From assembly GCA_947034895.1 (NCBI GenBank), contig OX344762.1:33336760-33400759 (forward strand): a DNA stretch of 64,000 bases. The letters run 5' to 3'. Both the position numbers and the translations under genes were made by a program. A model generated the notes under the pieces. That model did no database searches. It worked only from the letters and a program-made list of their open reading frames with translations, and was not told the DNA's origin. Origin of the DNA: Rhytidiadelphus loreus (Eukaryota > Streptophyta > Bryopsida > Hypnales > Hylocomiaceae). Shown here in pieces: positions 39,231-50,302 of this stretch. The stretch's first letter is position 1; every line of letters begins with the position of its first letter.

Positions 39231-40712
39231 ATGCAATAAATAACAAACAAGGGTCCTAAATGCAACCATACTTGTGTCAAATCAATTTCACAGATTTTAC
39301 ATTCTCCATAACAAAGTAGTTTGCCTACCAACTTCCAATATAAATACTATGTCCACATGTCTCTACATTTGAAAATGGATCCAACTACATGCTTTAACCA
39401 TCCATATTTAAACCTTAAAACAATATCTATTAGACTTTACTATGCCCCTACTTTATCCTTCAGCCCATTCAATGTCTGTCTCATATCCATTTTAGGACCA
39501 CCTCATATCCATTTAATACCTAATTATAGGATTGATTTCAAGAAGAGGGGCGAGTTTACATCATACTACCATAGAGGATCATTTGCATTAAGAGCAGCTC
39601 CAATGCTGACACCAAAATGAGCACAAGAATCTATCCGACTCAGGTCTATTGCCGGAGGAGGGTGTGGGGCAAGCCGGGCCACTTTGCAACATGTTGCTTG
39701 TACCTCCACCCCCAATGCGGCAACAAATTCATGAACAACATATATATTTTTTTCAATTTTTCCGACTGATTTCTCCCCTTCTAAACTTAGTAAGCACCAC
39801 CACCTAATATCGTCTTCGTCAGAGAATCTAGCTTCCAATGTACTCTTCCGTGCTCAGTAAAATGCTGAGCAGGGCCTCTCATGTCTAGAACCTTGAAAAA
39901 TGCAATGGGCTACAACGGCGGCATTGGGGCATGATTCTTTTGGAGAAGGACGTTATAAGCCCTCTTGGCACCACTCCACTTGTGTGCTTGTTCCAGTGTT
40001 GCATTGGAGCTGCTAAGGTCAAAACACCCATTATCGTTCTATAGCCCAATTCCATCAGTAGACCAGCCCAATTCCGTCACCAACTTTGGCCCCAATTCCG
40101 CTTATAATCCCCCTCAATTCCCTTTTTTTTATGACAAAATCAGAGAATTCTATGATAGAATCAGGGATTTTTATGACAACAAGGGTTACGTGTCACTCCA
40201 TTAATAGAGAATATCTAGTACTTGATTAGGCGGTAATGGATTGTTTAGGGGACAATTTTGACCTCACTCTATAAGTGGTTTTGTAATTTCAGGGCTGACC
40301 ACTTCAAAAATTCACAGAAATCACAATTTTAATTGGAAAATTATAATTCCACTTGGGTTTGATGCATGAAACAGAGACACACCTCTCAAAAATTTGGTGG
40401 AGACTTGGTGAAGACAAGGGAATCTAATACGTGGAAACTTTTTATTGTCTCCGTCCCCACCCACCAGGTCCACATGAAAGTGCAATGTCTATTTTTCACT
40501 GTAGCACCCGCTGTGAAAGTTCCCCGATGACCGATACATGTAAGGAGGCCCTAACTTATGGCTTCCAATCAAGAATCAAAACAAATTCAAATTCAAATTG
40601 GATGCACCCAAATGACATGATTTTGCTATGGTCATCAACTAACTTCGCTTCTTGAAATTAACCCCAAGATAGTCAGATTGCAAATGGGGGGGGGATAGGT
40701 AGTTCTACCTTA
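39231..40712. other. Intergenic DNA, partly GC-balanced, no supported gene
   Basis: Frames of 80-100 codons at 39321-39620, 39566-39838 (minus) and 39965-40204 show no recognisable domain. None has coherent splice context. Confidence 0.4.
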
Positions 40713-40944
40713 GTGGCTCCCCGCTCTCCACCGTGACAGCCTCTATCCAGTAATGAATATTCTTCGGTTGTGTCACCGCTCGTGACGGACGGACGGAGCT
40801 TCAAAAGAAAAAGAAAAAGACGCCCGGTCATTTCCCATTCTGTCTTCGGTCAGTGCACGCTACTCCAGTCACGCCACTGTTGTTCGGCAACAAACAGCCC
40901 ACTTGCTCTTGTTAGGAAAGGCCGGATATCCTGGCATCATGAGC
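40713..40944. repeat. GC-rich dispersed repeat, copy 2
   Basis: Partner of 34715-34905, with short insertions such as an A/G-rich run near 40803-40820. Confidence 0.6.
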
Positions 40945-41224
40945 TATGTGTGACGTGTCTATTTGTGGGTTTGTTATTTTTTGTTTTTGTTTCTGTTTTC
41001 TTTTGCTTGTTTTCTTTTCTTCAGTGGAAAATTAGAAAGTGTTGCAAGTGCAAAAAGAAAAGAGTGACAGCAGAGACTCAGCAATCATGCCGGCGCCACC
41101 AGCGAGCATTTCTATTTTTCTTCTTCGAGAAGGAGAACTGAAGACCTGGCTGGCAGTGAGGAGCGGTTCCCTGTTTCGTACCCAAAAAACAAAAAGACGG
41201 AAAGCACCGAGCTGTTGTTAATAA

Positions 41225-41650
41225 GGGTAGTCACACCTTCTTCACTCCGGAGTTGAAGAATGGAGAACACGTACGTGGCGGTTTGGGATTCGGTTGAACT
41301 TTTCCTTTCAAGAGAGAATAAACTTAAGTACGTATATCTTCCGCACTCCCACTCTTCACCTCCGGAGGTGAAGAGTGGGAGTGCGAAAGATATACGTACT
41401 TAAGTATATTCTTTTATGTTCTCATTTTTCCTTTTTGAACCGGCACTTTTCCCTTCGTCACTCTAGTTTCACTTCATTGTTTACGTCTAGGTAAATGGAT
41501 TCTCCATTTTTTCATTCTTCACTCTAAATACATCTTTTAGGGGTGTCACACCTTCTTCACCCACCATGGCTTCCCATTAGCTCCTCCAAACCCTCTCCAA
41601 CTTCTCATTCTCCATTCTTCAAGTGCCAAGTGAAGAAGGTGTGACTACCC
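41225..41650. mobile_element. Inverted-repeat element with central palindrome
   Basis: The left end GGGTAGTCACACCTTCTTCA is mirrored at the right by TGAAGAAGGTGTGACTACCC. Inverted similarity extends for about 45 bases. Flanks TTAATAA (41218-41224) and CTAATAA (41651-41657) suggest a 6-7-base target duplication. A third TCACACCTTCTTCACCC-like end lies inside at about 41546. The centre contains the palindrome at 41315-41412. It has no coding capacity. Confidence 0.6.
41315..41412. repeat. Near-perfect 98-bp palindrome
   Basis: Arms of 49 bases meet at 41363/41364 with no loop, at CTCCGGAG. By direct pairing only the pairs at 41341/41386 and 41321/41406 fail. Such perfection implies recent origin or repeated correction. 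Confidence 0.85.
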
Positions 41651-41684
41651 CTAATAAGGGTAGGGCAACCAACTGGCGCAGGGA

Positions 41685-41905
41685 GAATTGACCCCCCTCA
41701 TTGCCCTGGTCAACTTAGGTTTGAAAAAAAAGCCCCCTATGTTGTGCCAATTTTTTTGGTAATTCTTGCATCTCTTAAGAGTAATTTGGGGCCTCTAATT
41801 GCAAATATGAATTCAGAATTTCAAAAAAAAATTAAGCCTTGCAAATAAAAAATTCCAGGGTTTGCCCTGGAGGGGCAATGAGGGGGTCAATTCACCCTGG
41901 CCAGC
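41685..41905. mobile_element. CAGGGTG/GACCCCC inverted-repeat element, copy 3
   Basis: The left end reads CAGGGAGAATTGACCCCCCT and the right end GGGGGTCAATTCACCCTG. The interior AATTTGGGGCCTCTAATTGC matches the other two copies. This is the most complete copy by its ends, which resemble hAT termini (CAGGG), though no clear target duplication is visible. Confidence 0.65.
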
Positions 41906-42129
41906 AAACTGCCGCTCCTCGATCATCTTCTTCTTCTTCTTCTTCAGTAAATTCACTTAATTTGGGCCGCAGTTCTGCGGTGAACCGCCGTTGAAGACGA
42001 GGTCAAAAAGACAGACTAATCCCAACGACTTAGGATCCATGTGACTATTGTTTTGCAGCTAACCACAGTTGACCTTTCACACAACAACATTCTTCACCTA
42101 CGAGGCAGAGGCAAGCGCAAGGGATCCCT

Positions 42130-42635
42130 CCAGTGAACAAAAATTGTCTTCCGTGGCGCCTGAGCTCAGCCCCAATCCTGGAATTAAGTGAGGAAGTCCT
42201 TCCCAGGTATCTAGCAAAGCATAATGCCTTCTCAGCACGGGAAGGCAAAATTATCTTCTATGGCTTCCTAGTTCACCCCCGTTCCTTGAATTCACTGATA
42301 AAGTCCATACTTGGTAATTAGCAAAGCATAATGCCTTCCCAACTCAACCCCAATCCTTGAATTCACTGATAAAGTCCGTACTAGGTAATTAGCAAAGTAT
42401 AATGCCTTCTTAGCACGGGAAGGCAAAATTGTCTCCTATAGCTTCCCAGCTCAACCCCAATCCTTGAATTTACTGATAAAGTCCATACTAGATAACTAGC
42501 AAAGCATAATGCCTTCTCAGCACGGGAAGGCAAAATTATCTTCTGTGGCTTCCCAATTCATCTCCAATCCTTGAATTCACTGATAAAGTCCTTAGTAGGT
42601 AACTAGCAAAGCATAATGCCTTCTCAGCATGGGGA
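42130..42635. repeat. 107-bp tandem array
   Basis: Units start at AGCAAAGCATAATGCC: 42213-42319 (107), 42320-42390 (71, a 36-base internal deletion), 42391-42497 (107), 42498-42604 (107) and a partial unit from 42605. A diverged partial unit precedes 42213. The period is not a multiple of three, so no protein repeat is encoded. Confidence 0.85.
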
Positions 42636-42639
42636 GCAC

Positions 42640-43909
42640 CATTGCTTGGATATACAATGTTATGAAGGTTTTCGTTCAAAATGTTGTCCGTGATTGAAGA
42701 GTTGACCTACTAAACATTCTTTTTCAATTTTTCCTGTGATTATTATCTGTTTTCTTTATTTTATGATTCTTGAATCTGCCCTTGTTGACGTATGCCACGA
42801 TCCCATGTGATCACCCGGGACATCATCTCTCGCCAATTGTGCCTGTTCTTCAGGTTTTCTATTTCAATGACCTATTCCCTGTCTTTTTACTATTCACTCC
42901 AACTGAATGCCATGATAGCAGTCATATGACGAGTGAGTGCCTATTTATTAACCGCACCAATTCAGTTGTGAATTCGTGATCAGTTCAACTCAATGTCCCC
43001 ACGTCCAAGTTCCACCAGCCGGCAGACAGACAAGGAGACGTGAGCTAGTGACGCACATAATAAACTACAGTCCTACTTAACTTACATGGGTCAGTCTCTC
43101 AAAGGTACACTTTGGGGTACAAGACGCTATACATGCCACAGAAGAAGATAAAACTTTGAGCTTCTTCTAGAGCAGGCGCGAAGCAACAAGCAGCTGTTTG
43201 TTCATGACCTCACATGGAAAGAACATGTGACATGGTGACAAGCGGAAGTACGAGAGAGCTTATGTCATTCTAGAACCATGGGCGCATTGGGGCGCATTGG
43301 GTGGAAGGAAGTACTCCTTCCACTATTCAAAGTACCGGATTTTTTTATTTAAAAAAATTAAATTAAATTTGGGGGAGGAAGCCACTTGATAAGAGTGCAT
43401 GGGTCGGCATGGGCTCGAATGGAGTAGATAAGTTAACTTATGATGTTGGCAAAGTTTTCAACTTGATAGACATCTCAGTACTAGAGTGTATGGGTCCAAT
43501 GCCAATAAACAACTTATGATATTGACTAAGTTTTCATCTTAATAGATATTTTGGAGTGCATGTGTGGTTGGAATGCAATAGCCAACTTTCAATGTTGACA
43601 TAGTCTTCATCTTGAATTCAAGATGCTGTACAAAAAGAGTTTAAATTATTATCATGAGTTTTTTTAATTCTAAAGTGAAGAAATAAGTGTACTCTAAGTA
43701 TAAAATATATGTATGCATATGTACTTTCTTTTTTTAATGTGTATCTATTTAGTACATCTAAGTACAAATAGTTCTCAAACAACTATACTTTTTTTTTTGA
43801 AGGTGGATAAGATGGAGATATATTCATTGTCAAACTTGTAAGATTGTTTATTGTCAAACTTGTTAGAATTGACTACATATTGGTTGCTTGCTAAAACTTT
43901 AGACCTCAT
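42640..43909. other. Intergenic DNA, no supported gene
   Basis: 42640-43330 is GC-balanced and low-repeat. The rest is AT-rich with GGTGGATAAGATGG after a T run near 43790. No gene is visible. Confidence 0.45.
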
Positions 43910-46079
43910 TTAATCCTTAAAGACCCACAAGGATCATCCCTTTGAAATCACTTCCAAATTATTGTTTCTAAGAATCAACAAAAAATATTTCTTATACTCA
44001 TTTTTTTTTTAAATCGAATTGTAAAGTCTTGTTCATTACTATCAATTAGTAAATCCTACATTTTTCAAAGAAATTGACAATAAGAATTTTGAGATATGTG
44101 CAATTAGCATTTAGTTTTTCAAAAAACAATATTTTTTTCCACTAGTATGATGACTTTTGGGGTCATATCCAAAAATATTCAAAAATGAAAAGTTTGCCTT
44201 TTATGCCCCAATGCAATAATAAATAGTTGAGAATATGCATGCCAATTTTCACAATTATTGGAGCAGTAGAAGGTTATTTACAAAGCCTTATAATCAATGG
44301 AGGTACACAAGCATAACAAAAATTTCAATTGATCAAGTCCATCAACTATTTGTTCCAACTGATTAGCCCTTGGCCACAAAAACAACTTAGGGAATATTAT
44401 TTTTCTTGAGATGACTTCTCATTGCCTAGGTTTCTCTCCAAGACAAAGTGACCATTCCATGAAGTGTTTGAGTTTTTAAAATCATACAATATGGAATTTT
44501 TTCCATATTAAAATTTTTTTGGCCGTAGAACAACAACTAGTTGAACTAAACTACATGCAAAAAAATTTAATTTTCAAGAAAAATGATTTTCTTGGTTTTG
44601 TGAGCCTGTCAAAGAAGGACAATGACCAAAAATGGTCACTTATACTTTCAAAGATTAAACATAATTTATTAATTTTTTCAAATACTTTTCAATCACACAA
44701 ATGCATAAAATCAAATCAACTTTGGACTCCTACAATTCTTTTGTAATTAGAAGCTTCCCATAAAGAATTATAGAAGATTATTTAGAGGATTGTAGAAGGG
44801 ACATTTCTATACCTTGTCCTAGACCTTTGTTCATACTAAAATCTTCAAATCACTACCACAATAGAGTATTGAAATTGAAATTGAAATTTATCTTCATTCC
44901 TTGCATTTTCTGAGTTCATTTTTTTTGAAAAAGATGATTTATCAAATGTATATGAGGATTGAATTATAACAAGTGAAAAACTAGTAACATGTTTTAAAGT
45001 CTATGAGTGGTTAAGCTTCCACGTCTTTTGAGGATTGATTAAGGATAATTAATGAATTTTGATTTAAAAAGAATTCCCCATGTTGATTTTTTACAATTTG
45101 TTTACAAATTTCCTTTTTTATGTTACCACAAATACATCTTGATATTAAATTTGTGTGGTTGGTTGAATTTTTGGCTTGATTTCACTTGGTTTCGGATAGT
45201 TTAGATATTTATCTCTATATTTTTTATGCTTTTAAAATAAATTTCTATATAATATACTTATTTCACTAAGCATTAGTAGTGTTATTTATTTTACTTAACT
45301 TCTTAAAAACCATTGTCTTTTGTAGGACAAATGAAAATCCAAACGTATACGTATGATCTTGATTTGGGCAAAATATATTGAAACATTTTCTAAAATGGAA
45401 ATGAAAATTATTATTTCAATTGGTATATGAGAGCAATAGTTATATCATACAAAGTAAAAATAGTCAAGTTTGGACAACAAAAAAAATCATGAAAACTCAA
45501 AATTAATTAAAAAAAATTAATTTCTTATCAAATTTTGTATCTTTGTAAAAAGCTTTGATTCATTTCATTTAGATCATTAATGTGAAAGTCATAAAGAATC
45601 TTGTTTTTTGAATATTATAGCAAGCTCTTGAAAAAATATCTTATAGGATTCATTTTTTAATTCAATTTTCACAATTTTCCAACGAAAAGAGATTCCTAGG
45701 ATTTAGATTGTTTAATGGAACAATCTCACTATTATAATTGACATGTTTCAATTCCATTTTGGGTTTGTTAACAATTTAGGTTTCCTTTCCACCTTGTACC
45801 TTCTTCTACTTAACAAATTTTTAATGAATGAAAATCAGATTTCTTTGAATTTTTTCCTAAATTCTCAATTCTAGTGGTTTTTAAAGAAGTTTTTTGGGCT
45901 GCCTAAACTGCCCCTGATGACCATTAAAAATTGCATATCATGAAATTTTTTTTACCCATATAGTCAAAAGTTATGAACATTGTTGCATCTTTAAGTTACT
46001 CTTCGGGCACATGTTATGTGAAACTTTAAAAGAAATTGCTATGTTGCCAAAAAACAAGGTTTGGATCTTTAGGGGTTAA
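43910..46079. mobile_element. Possible large or composite TTAA-family element
   Basis: The left end reads TTAATCCTTAAAGACCCAC and the right end GGATCTTTAGGGG followed by TTAA (46076-46079). The right 150 bases match, inverted, the left part of the elements at 10862 and 53759. The interior at 45530-45800 matches the 46551 element family. It may be two truncated copies rather than one element. It has no coding capacity. Confidence 0.35.
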
Positions 46080-46550
46080 TGAAGATTCAATCAAATATTT
46101 AGCTAATATTTGATGTGAGTAACATTAGAAGGTGGTGTCAATGATTTACTAAAGATTCTACTAGAAGCAATGTTAAATTTATTGATGAAATTTGCCAAAA
46201 GACAACTTTAGGAGATAATATTTTAATATTTGTTATCAACCACCCCAAAATCATTTTTTTATATCACCAAACGACATATGATAATCATCAAAAATAGACA
46301 AAATCATAGAAATTGAATGAATAAGTACAATTATTCAAATAAGAAATAATTTCTATCCAAAAATGCCTAGATGATGAATTTTATTCTTGCCACTATCTAA
46401 TGATAAATTTTGAAATATTGAAAAGAACAATTTCTAATTGAAAGGATAATAGGTTCATAAATACAATAGGCATATCCAAAAAAAATTTTAAAAACTATGT
46501 AAAGGTCATTATTTAATATCTTATTTTTAGGACTATACTTAAAAATACAT

Positions 46551-47146
46551 TTAATCCCTAAAGTCCCAGTGTGCCCTCAAGGGACAAAGTGAATTTTGGG
46601 CAGGTTCCTATGACCTCAATTTCTGGTAAAACTTTTTGAAACATTCTCATAAGATAGAAAAATCAATTAGCTTTATGGAAATATAATTTATATTTCTATT
46701 GGTACCTAAGAACAAAAGTTATACCATAAAAAACCTATAACTAAACTCAGCAGGTAATGCAATTTTTTTTTGTTAAGAATCAAAATAATTTTTTTTAATT
46801 CTCAAAGATTATGTTTTTGTCTACATCTGAAGTTTTGATTAATTTCATTTAAACTAGTTATGTGAAAGTTAATGACAATCTTGTTTATCGGGCAATCTAA
46901 GCATGTTTTAAGAAAAAACTTTTTGTCCAACTTCGAATGCTAATATCTTCCAATCCATATGGTCAAACCTTATGAAATGTATGAAATGTATGAATTTTAC
47001 CACATGATCTCGGACAAGTGAAGTACAAGATCCTACAATTAGATTCTAGAAAAAATGTTTTTTCTGCTTCCGTGAGTGAATGCAGTAGAAATGGCAATTT
47101 TGAGTGTTTTTTGACAAAAAAATGGCCGTGGGACTTTAGGGGTTAA
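46551..47146. mobile_element. piggyBac-like non-autonomous element, 596 bp
   Basis: TTAA at 46551-46554 is followed by TCCCTAAAGTCCCA. The right end reads TGGGACTTTAGGGG and then TTAA at 47143-47146, a 14-base terminal inverted repeat with one mismatch. It shares its interior with the elements at 16731 and 33108. There is no coding capacity. Confidence 0.65.
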
Positions 47147-47150
47147 AACA

Positions 47151-47168
47151 CCCCTTTTTCTTGTAGTG
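47151..47168. mobile_element. CACTA-like right terminal repeat, second copy
   Basis: These 18 bases are identical to 19191-19208 and lie four bases outside the TTAA that closes the 46551 element. Confidence 0.5.
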
Positions 47169-49020
47169 CAAAAATAAATAAATAAATAAATTTCATAACA
47201 ATGATTTAACCTTAGAAAGACAAGCCCATGACCATGGATTTCAAGTCTCATTATCCATCACTCTATTTACTCCATTTTCAATTTGATATCAATGAAATGT
47301 TTTCTATTTATATTTTGAAGATCAAGTTTTATGTCTATAACCATTCATAAAATTTACAATTTTTTTTGGAATAATATGAAATGACTATGAGTTTTTTTAA
47401 GAAAAAAATTAAAGAAGATTCAAAGAAAATTCACATCAAATGCAAAATATATTTAGAAAATCTGAAATTTTCACCTTAGATGTATTAAACACTGCAGTTA
47501 CTATAGCATTCTAAAATTTTAAAAATCAACAAACCATATTTATAGGCCAAAATTTCATATTGTTGTAAAATATTGAAATTAATGAGTTTTTCAAATTTTC
47601 CACCTAGAGTAGAAATTGCATTTACTTCATTAGTTGGATTCAAATTCAAAAAATATCATTTTTATGGCTAAAACTCACTCTAAGAGTAAATAGCAAGACA
47701 TGGTCAAAATACACTTCAAAGGTAATTCATGGATTAATGCTCTAACACCTTTACAAACACTAATTGTCTAATGGATGAAAGAAGATCCCTCCATGTAAGA
47801 GAAAAGTATAGATGGTAATCCCTGGAATTTGTGTGGAAAGAGAAGATCTCATACAATAGTTTGACTTCCAACAAGTGCTCTTGGTTTTTTTACGAGCCAA
47901 TGATTCACGCAATACTAATAAGGATGATTTCCACGTTGACTAGCCTCTCCTTCTATCATTAAGCATATCCTTCTTCAAAAAAAAAGTCAATAATACCATA
48001 ATGAGGGAATTTACAATACTATTCACTGAAAATGTACTTATACAATTTCCCATAAAAGAAATTGGATGCAAACACTATTTTTGCCATCCTACGTCCTAGG
48101 TGATGTCATCCAAAGGACCTTTCTGCGTCAGCAGCAGCAACGTTTCAGGGTTAATAAGGAATCAACCATCTGTCAGTCAGAAAATAAGTTTAACTGTTTA
48201 CTTCAACATAAGTCAACCAAAAAGTCAATTATCGGTCAGAAACGAAGTCAACTTTTCCCTCTTTTTGTCTCTTCCTTTTCTTTTTAAATTTTTCTCATTA
48301 GGAAACTGCCTTCCAAGTTACTTAAGAAATCAATCTTCGAAGCTGGAACTTCCTGAAATTTGATTCAATGATTAGTCTTTAGATAGAAACTGCAGACCAA
48401 GTCAATGTTAACATACTATTGTCCAGGTCTGTCCAATCCTACACACTCCTTCTGTATCAACGTTGTGTCCGTTTTCTTTTGTTTATTTTGACATTGTGGC
48501 CCTTTAGGAAAACCAAAATACAGGTAATATTTCAAAAATATTAAAAATATATTAAAAAAATCGGTATTGTTGTAAGATGACTTTTTTTTTTCCCTCTTTG
48601 AAAAGTGACGGTGTCATAAAAATTGTATAAGACGACCTTGCTGTACCCTGAGTAACTTAGATGCAATAATTAATCATCCATTATTGTGATTCGACTAGCT
48701 AACCATGATTTGAGTTCATGAATTTGGAATGTCCACGAAGCTTTCTCAGTTATTATTATTATATGCATAGAAAAGATATTTGGACATTCCACCAACTCTT
48801 ACCACCAACTGGAGAAGTCTCTTCCATACCATTGTTCTTCTTTGGTTGCTGAGGGCGAATTGGTCCTCCTTGATGGTCCTCCTTGATGCTTCCTCTCCTT
48901 GATGGATGTTGATGGTTGGTAGCACGTCGGGTTTTTTAGCCCTGTTCCTGTAGACTAAAACGTATTGATTCAATCTTTTGGAAGAGTAACCCCTCTAAAG
49001 TATAAAAGTCTATTTGTTGT
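47169..49020. other. Intergenic DNA flanking the kinase pseudogene
   Basis: The first kilobase is AT-rich and includes a segment at about 47205-47290 resembling 3060-3130. From about 48050 the composition becomes more balanced. I recognise no exon before 49031. Confidence 0.4.
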
Positions 49021-49124
49021 TGATAAGATTGAAAACTTGACTGGAAGGAAAACTCAGGTGTTGAGCGTCGGCTAGCCTGCACATACACATCCCTTTGCTT
49101 TGACTCGCTCCCAACATTCTCCAC

Positions 49125-49140
49125 CTCCAAGGCTCCAAGG
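49125..49140. repeat. 8-bp tandem duplication that breaks the kinase frame
   Basis: CTCCAAGG occurs twice in direct succession (49125-49132, 49133-49140). On the minus strand, removing one copy in thought makes SVQSLE continuous with VENV, as expected from the family. Present as two copies, it shifts the frame. Confidence 0.75.
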
Positions 49141-49348
49141 ATTGAACGCTGCCAATTTCATGGAAAGCAGAATCGTATCAGGCGGTTGCTGACACGAGAG
49201 TAGTGTGAAGTCGACCTTGAATAAAAAAAGAAGGGGAAAACACACACAAAGAAAACACTTTTGTCTCAATCAAGGAGTAGAATTTTCTTGGTATCAGTCT
49301 CAAGCTTGTTGCTTTGACCAGTCCTGTGCAATCTGAATTGCCCCCAAG

Positions 49349-49495
49349 ACAAGTTAGTTTGAACAGCTAAGCTTTTTCATTGCTCTTGCAGACTCAGACA
49401 AGTTAGTTTGAACAGCTAAGCTTTTTCATTGCTCTTGCAGACTCAGCCAAGTTAGTCTGAACATCTAAGCTTTTTCATTGCGCTTGCAGACTCGG
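49349..49495. repeat. 49-bp tandem repeat, three copies
   Basis: Units run 49349-49397, 49398-49446 and 49447-49495, each from ACAAGTTAGT to GCAGACTCAG. The first two are identical. The third carries a few substitutions. The array sits between two exon remnants of the kinase pseudogene. Confidence 0.9.
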
Positions 49496-50068
49496 AATAG
49501 AGACCAGAAATGTTGTGATAAGATGAAGTTAGCTAGTTGCGGTGACCTTGGCAAAACGGGTGTGGGTTTCTTGGTACAAAATGTGCATTTTCAAAATGAA
49601 GTCATGCCGTTTGATCCCTGTAAATGATACCACCTGCGACAGCCACAAGCACAGGAATAAATCGTTTCATTGCATTACCAGGAGATGATCATTGTCTTTG
49701 TGCCTGACAGCATATACTGCACGTTTAAACGCATACCATACTGCACATTTAAAGATAACCGATATATTTTATTCCGTATTATTTTAAGATACAGCTCTCA
49801 GGTCAACGAGAAAGGCTATCTCACCTCAAATCTGTCATTGAAGGGGTCAGCAGTTGGTGGAATATTCATTCCTCTACCAGAATACTTGGCATTGCCAACA
49901 CAGGTGACTGTAACTTTCGGAATTACAGTCCACTGACCCTCGTCTGCCTGAAAACAAACATACCAGTGCCCACCACCACATAGAAAGACCTCTTCAATAA
50001 TCAATGCATATTTGATCGGAACAACATGGTTGTATTCAGAAATTGACCGACGCCTATGGAAACATCAG

Positions 50069-50302
50069 TTGCTCCAGCCAAATTAATTTTCAACGAGTCA
50101 TAGACCCTATCAGATTACACTGGAAGAAAATAACAAGCAGTCAGAGAGCCCACCCTCAGAGGTGTTCGCAGCTGCGTTACAATCGTGTAGGAATGATCAG
50201 CATTGCCTTCAGCTGCAGCGATGTGGCCTGCCTCGCACTCCTGCAGATCACCGCAGACACTTGTAATATGCAACCCAACTTCCAGGCTCTGTACTAGAGC
50301 CC
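50069..50302. repeat. 235-bp intragenic duplication, copy 1
   Basis: From TTGCTCCAGCCAAATTAATT to TACTAGAGC, this matches 52057-52291 with roughly 15 differences. On the minus strand it contains a GN..SYTIV stretch that could be a diverged kinase exon. It lies in the position expected for the exon just before 49947-49825. Confidence 0.8.
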
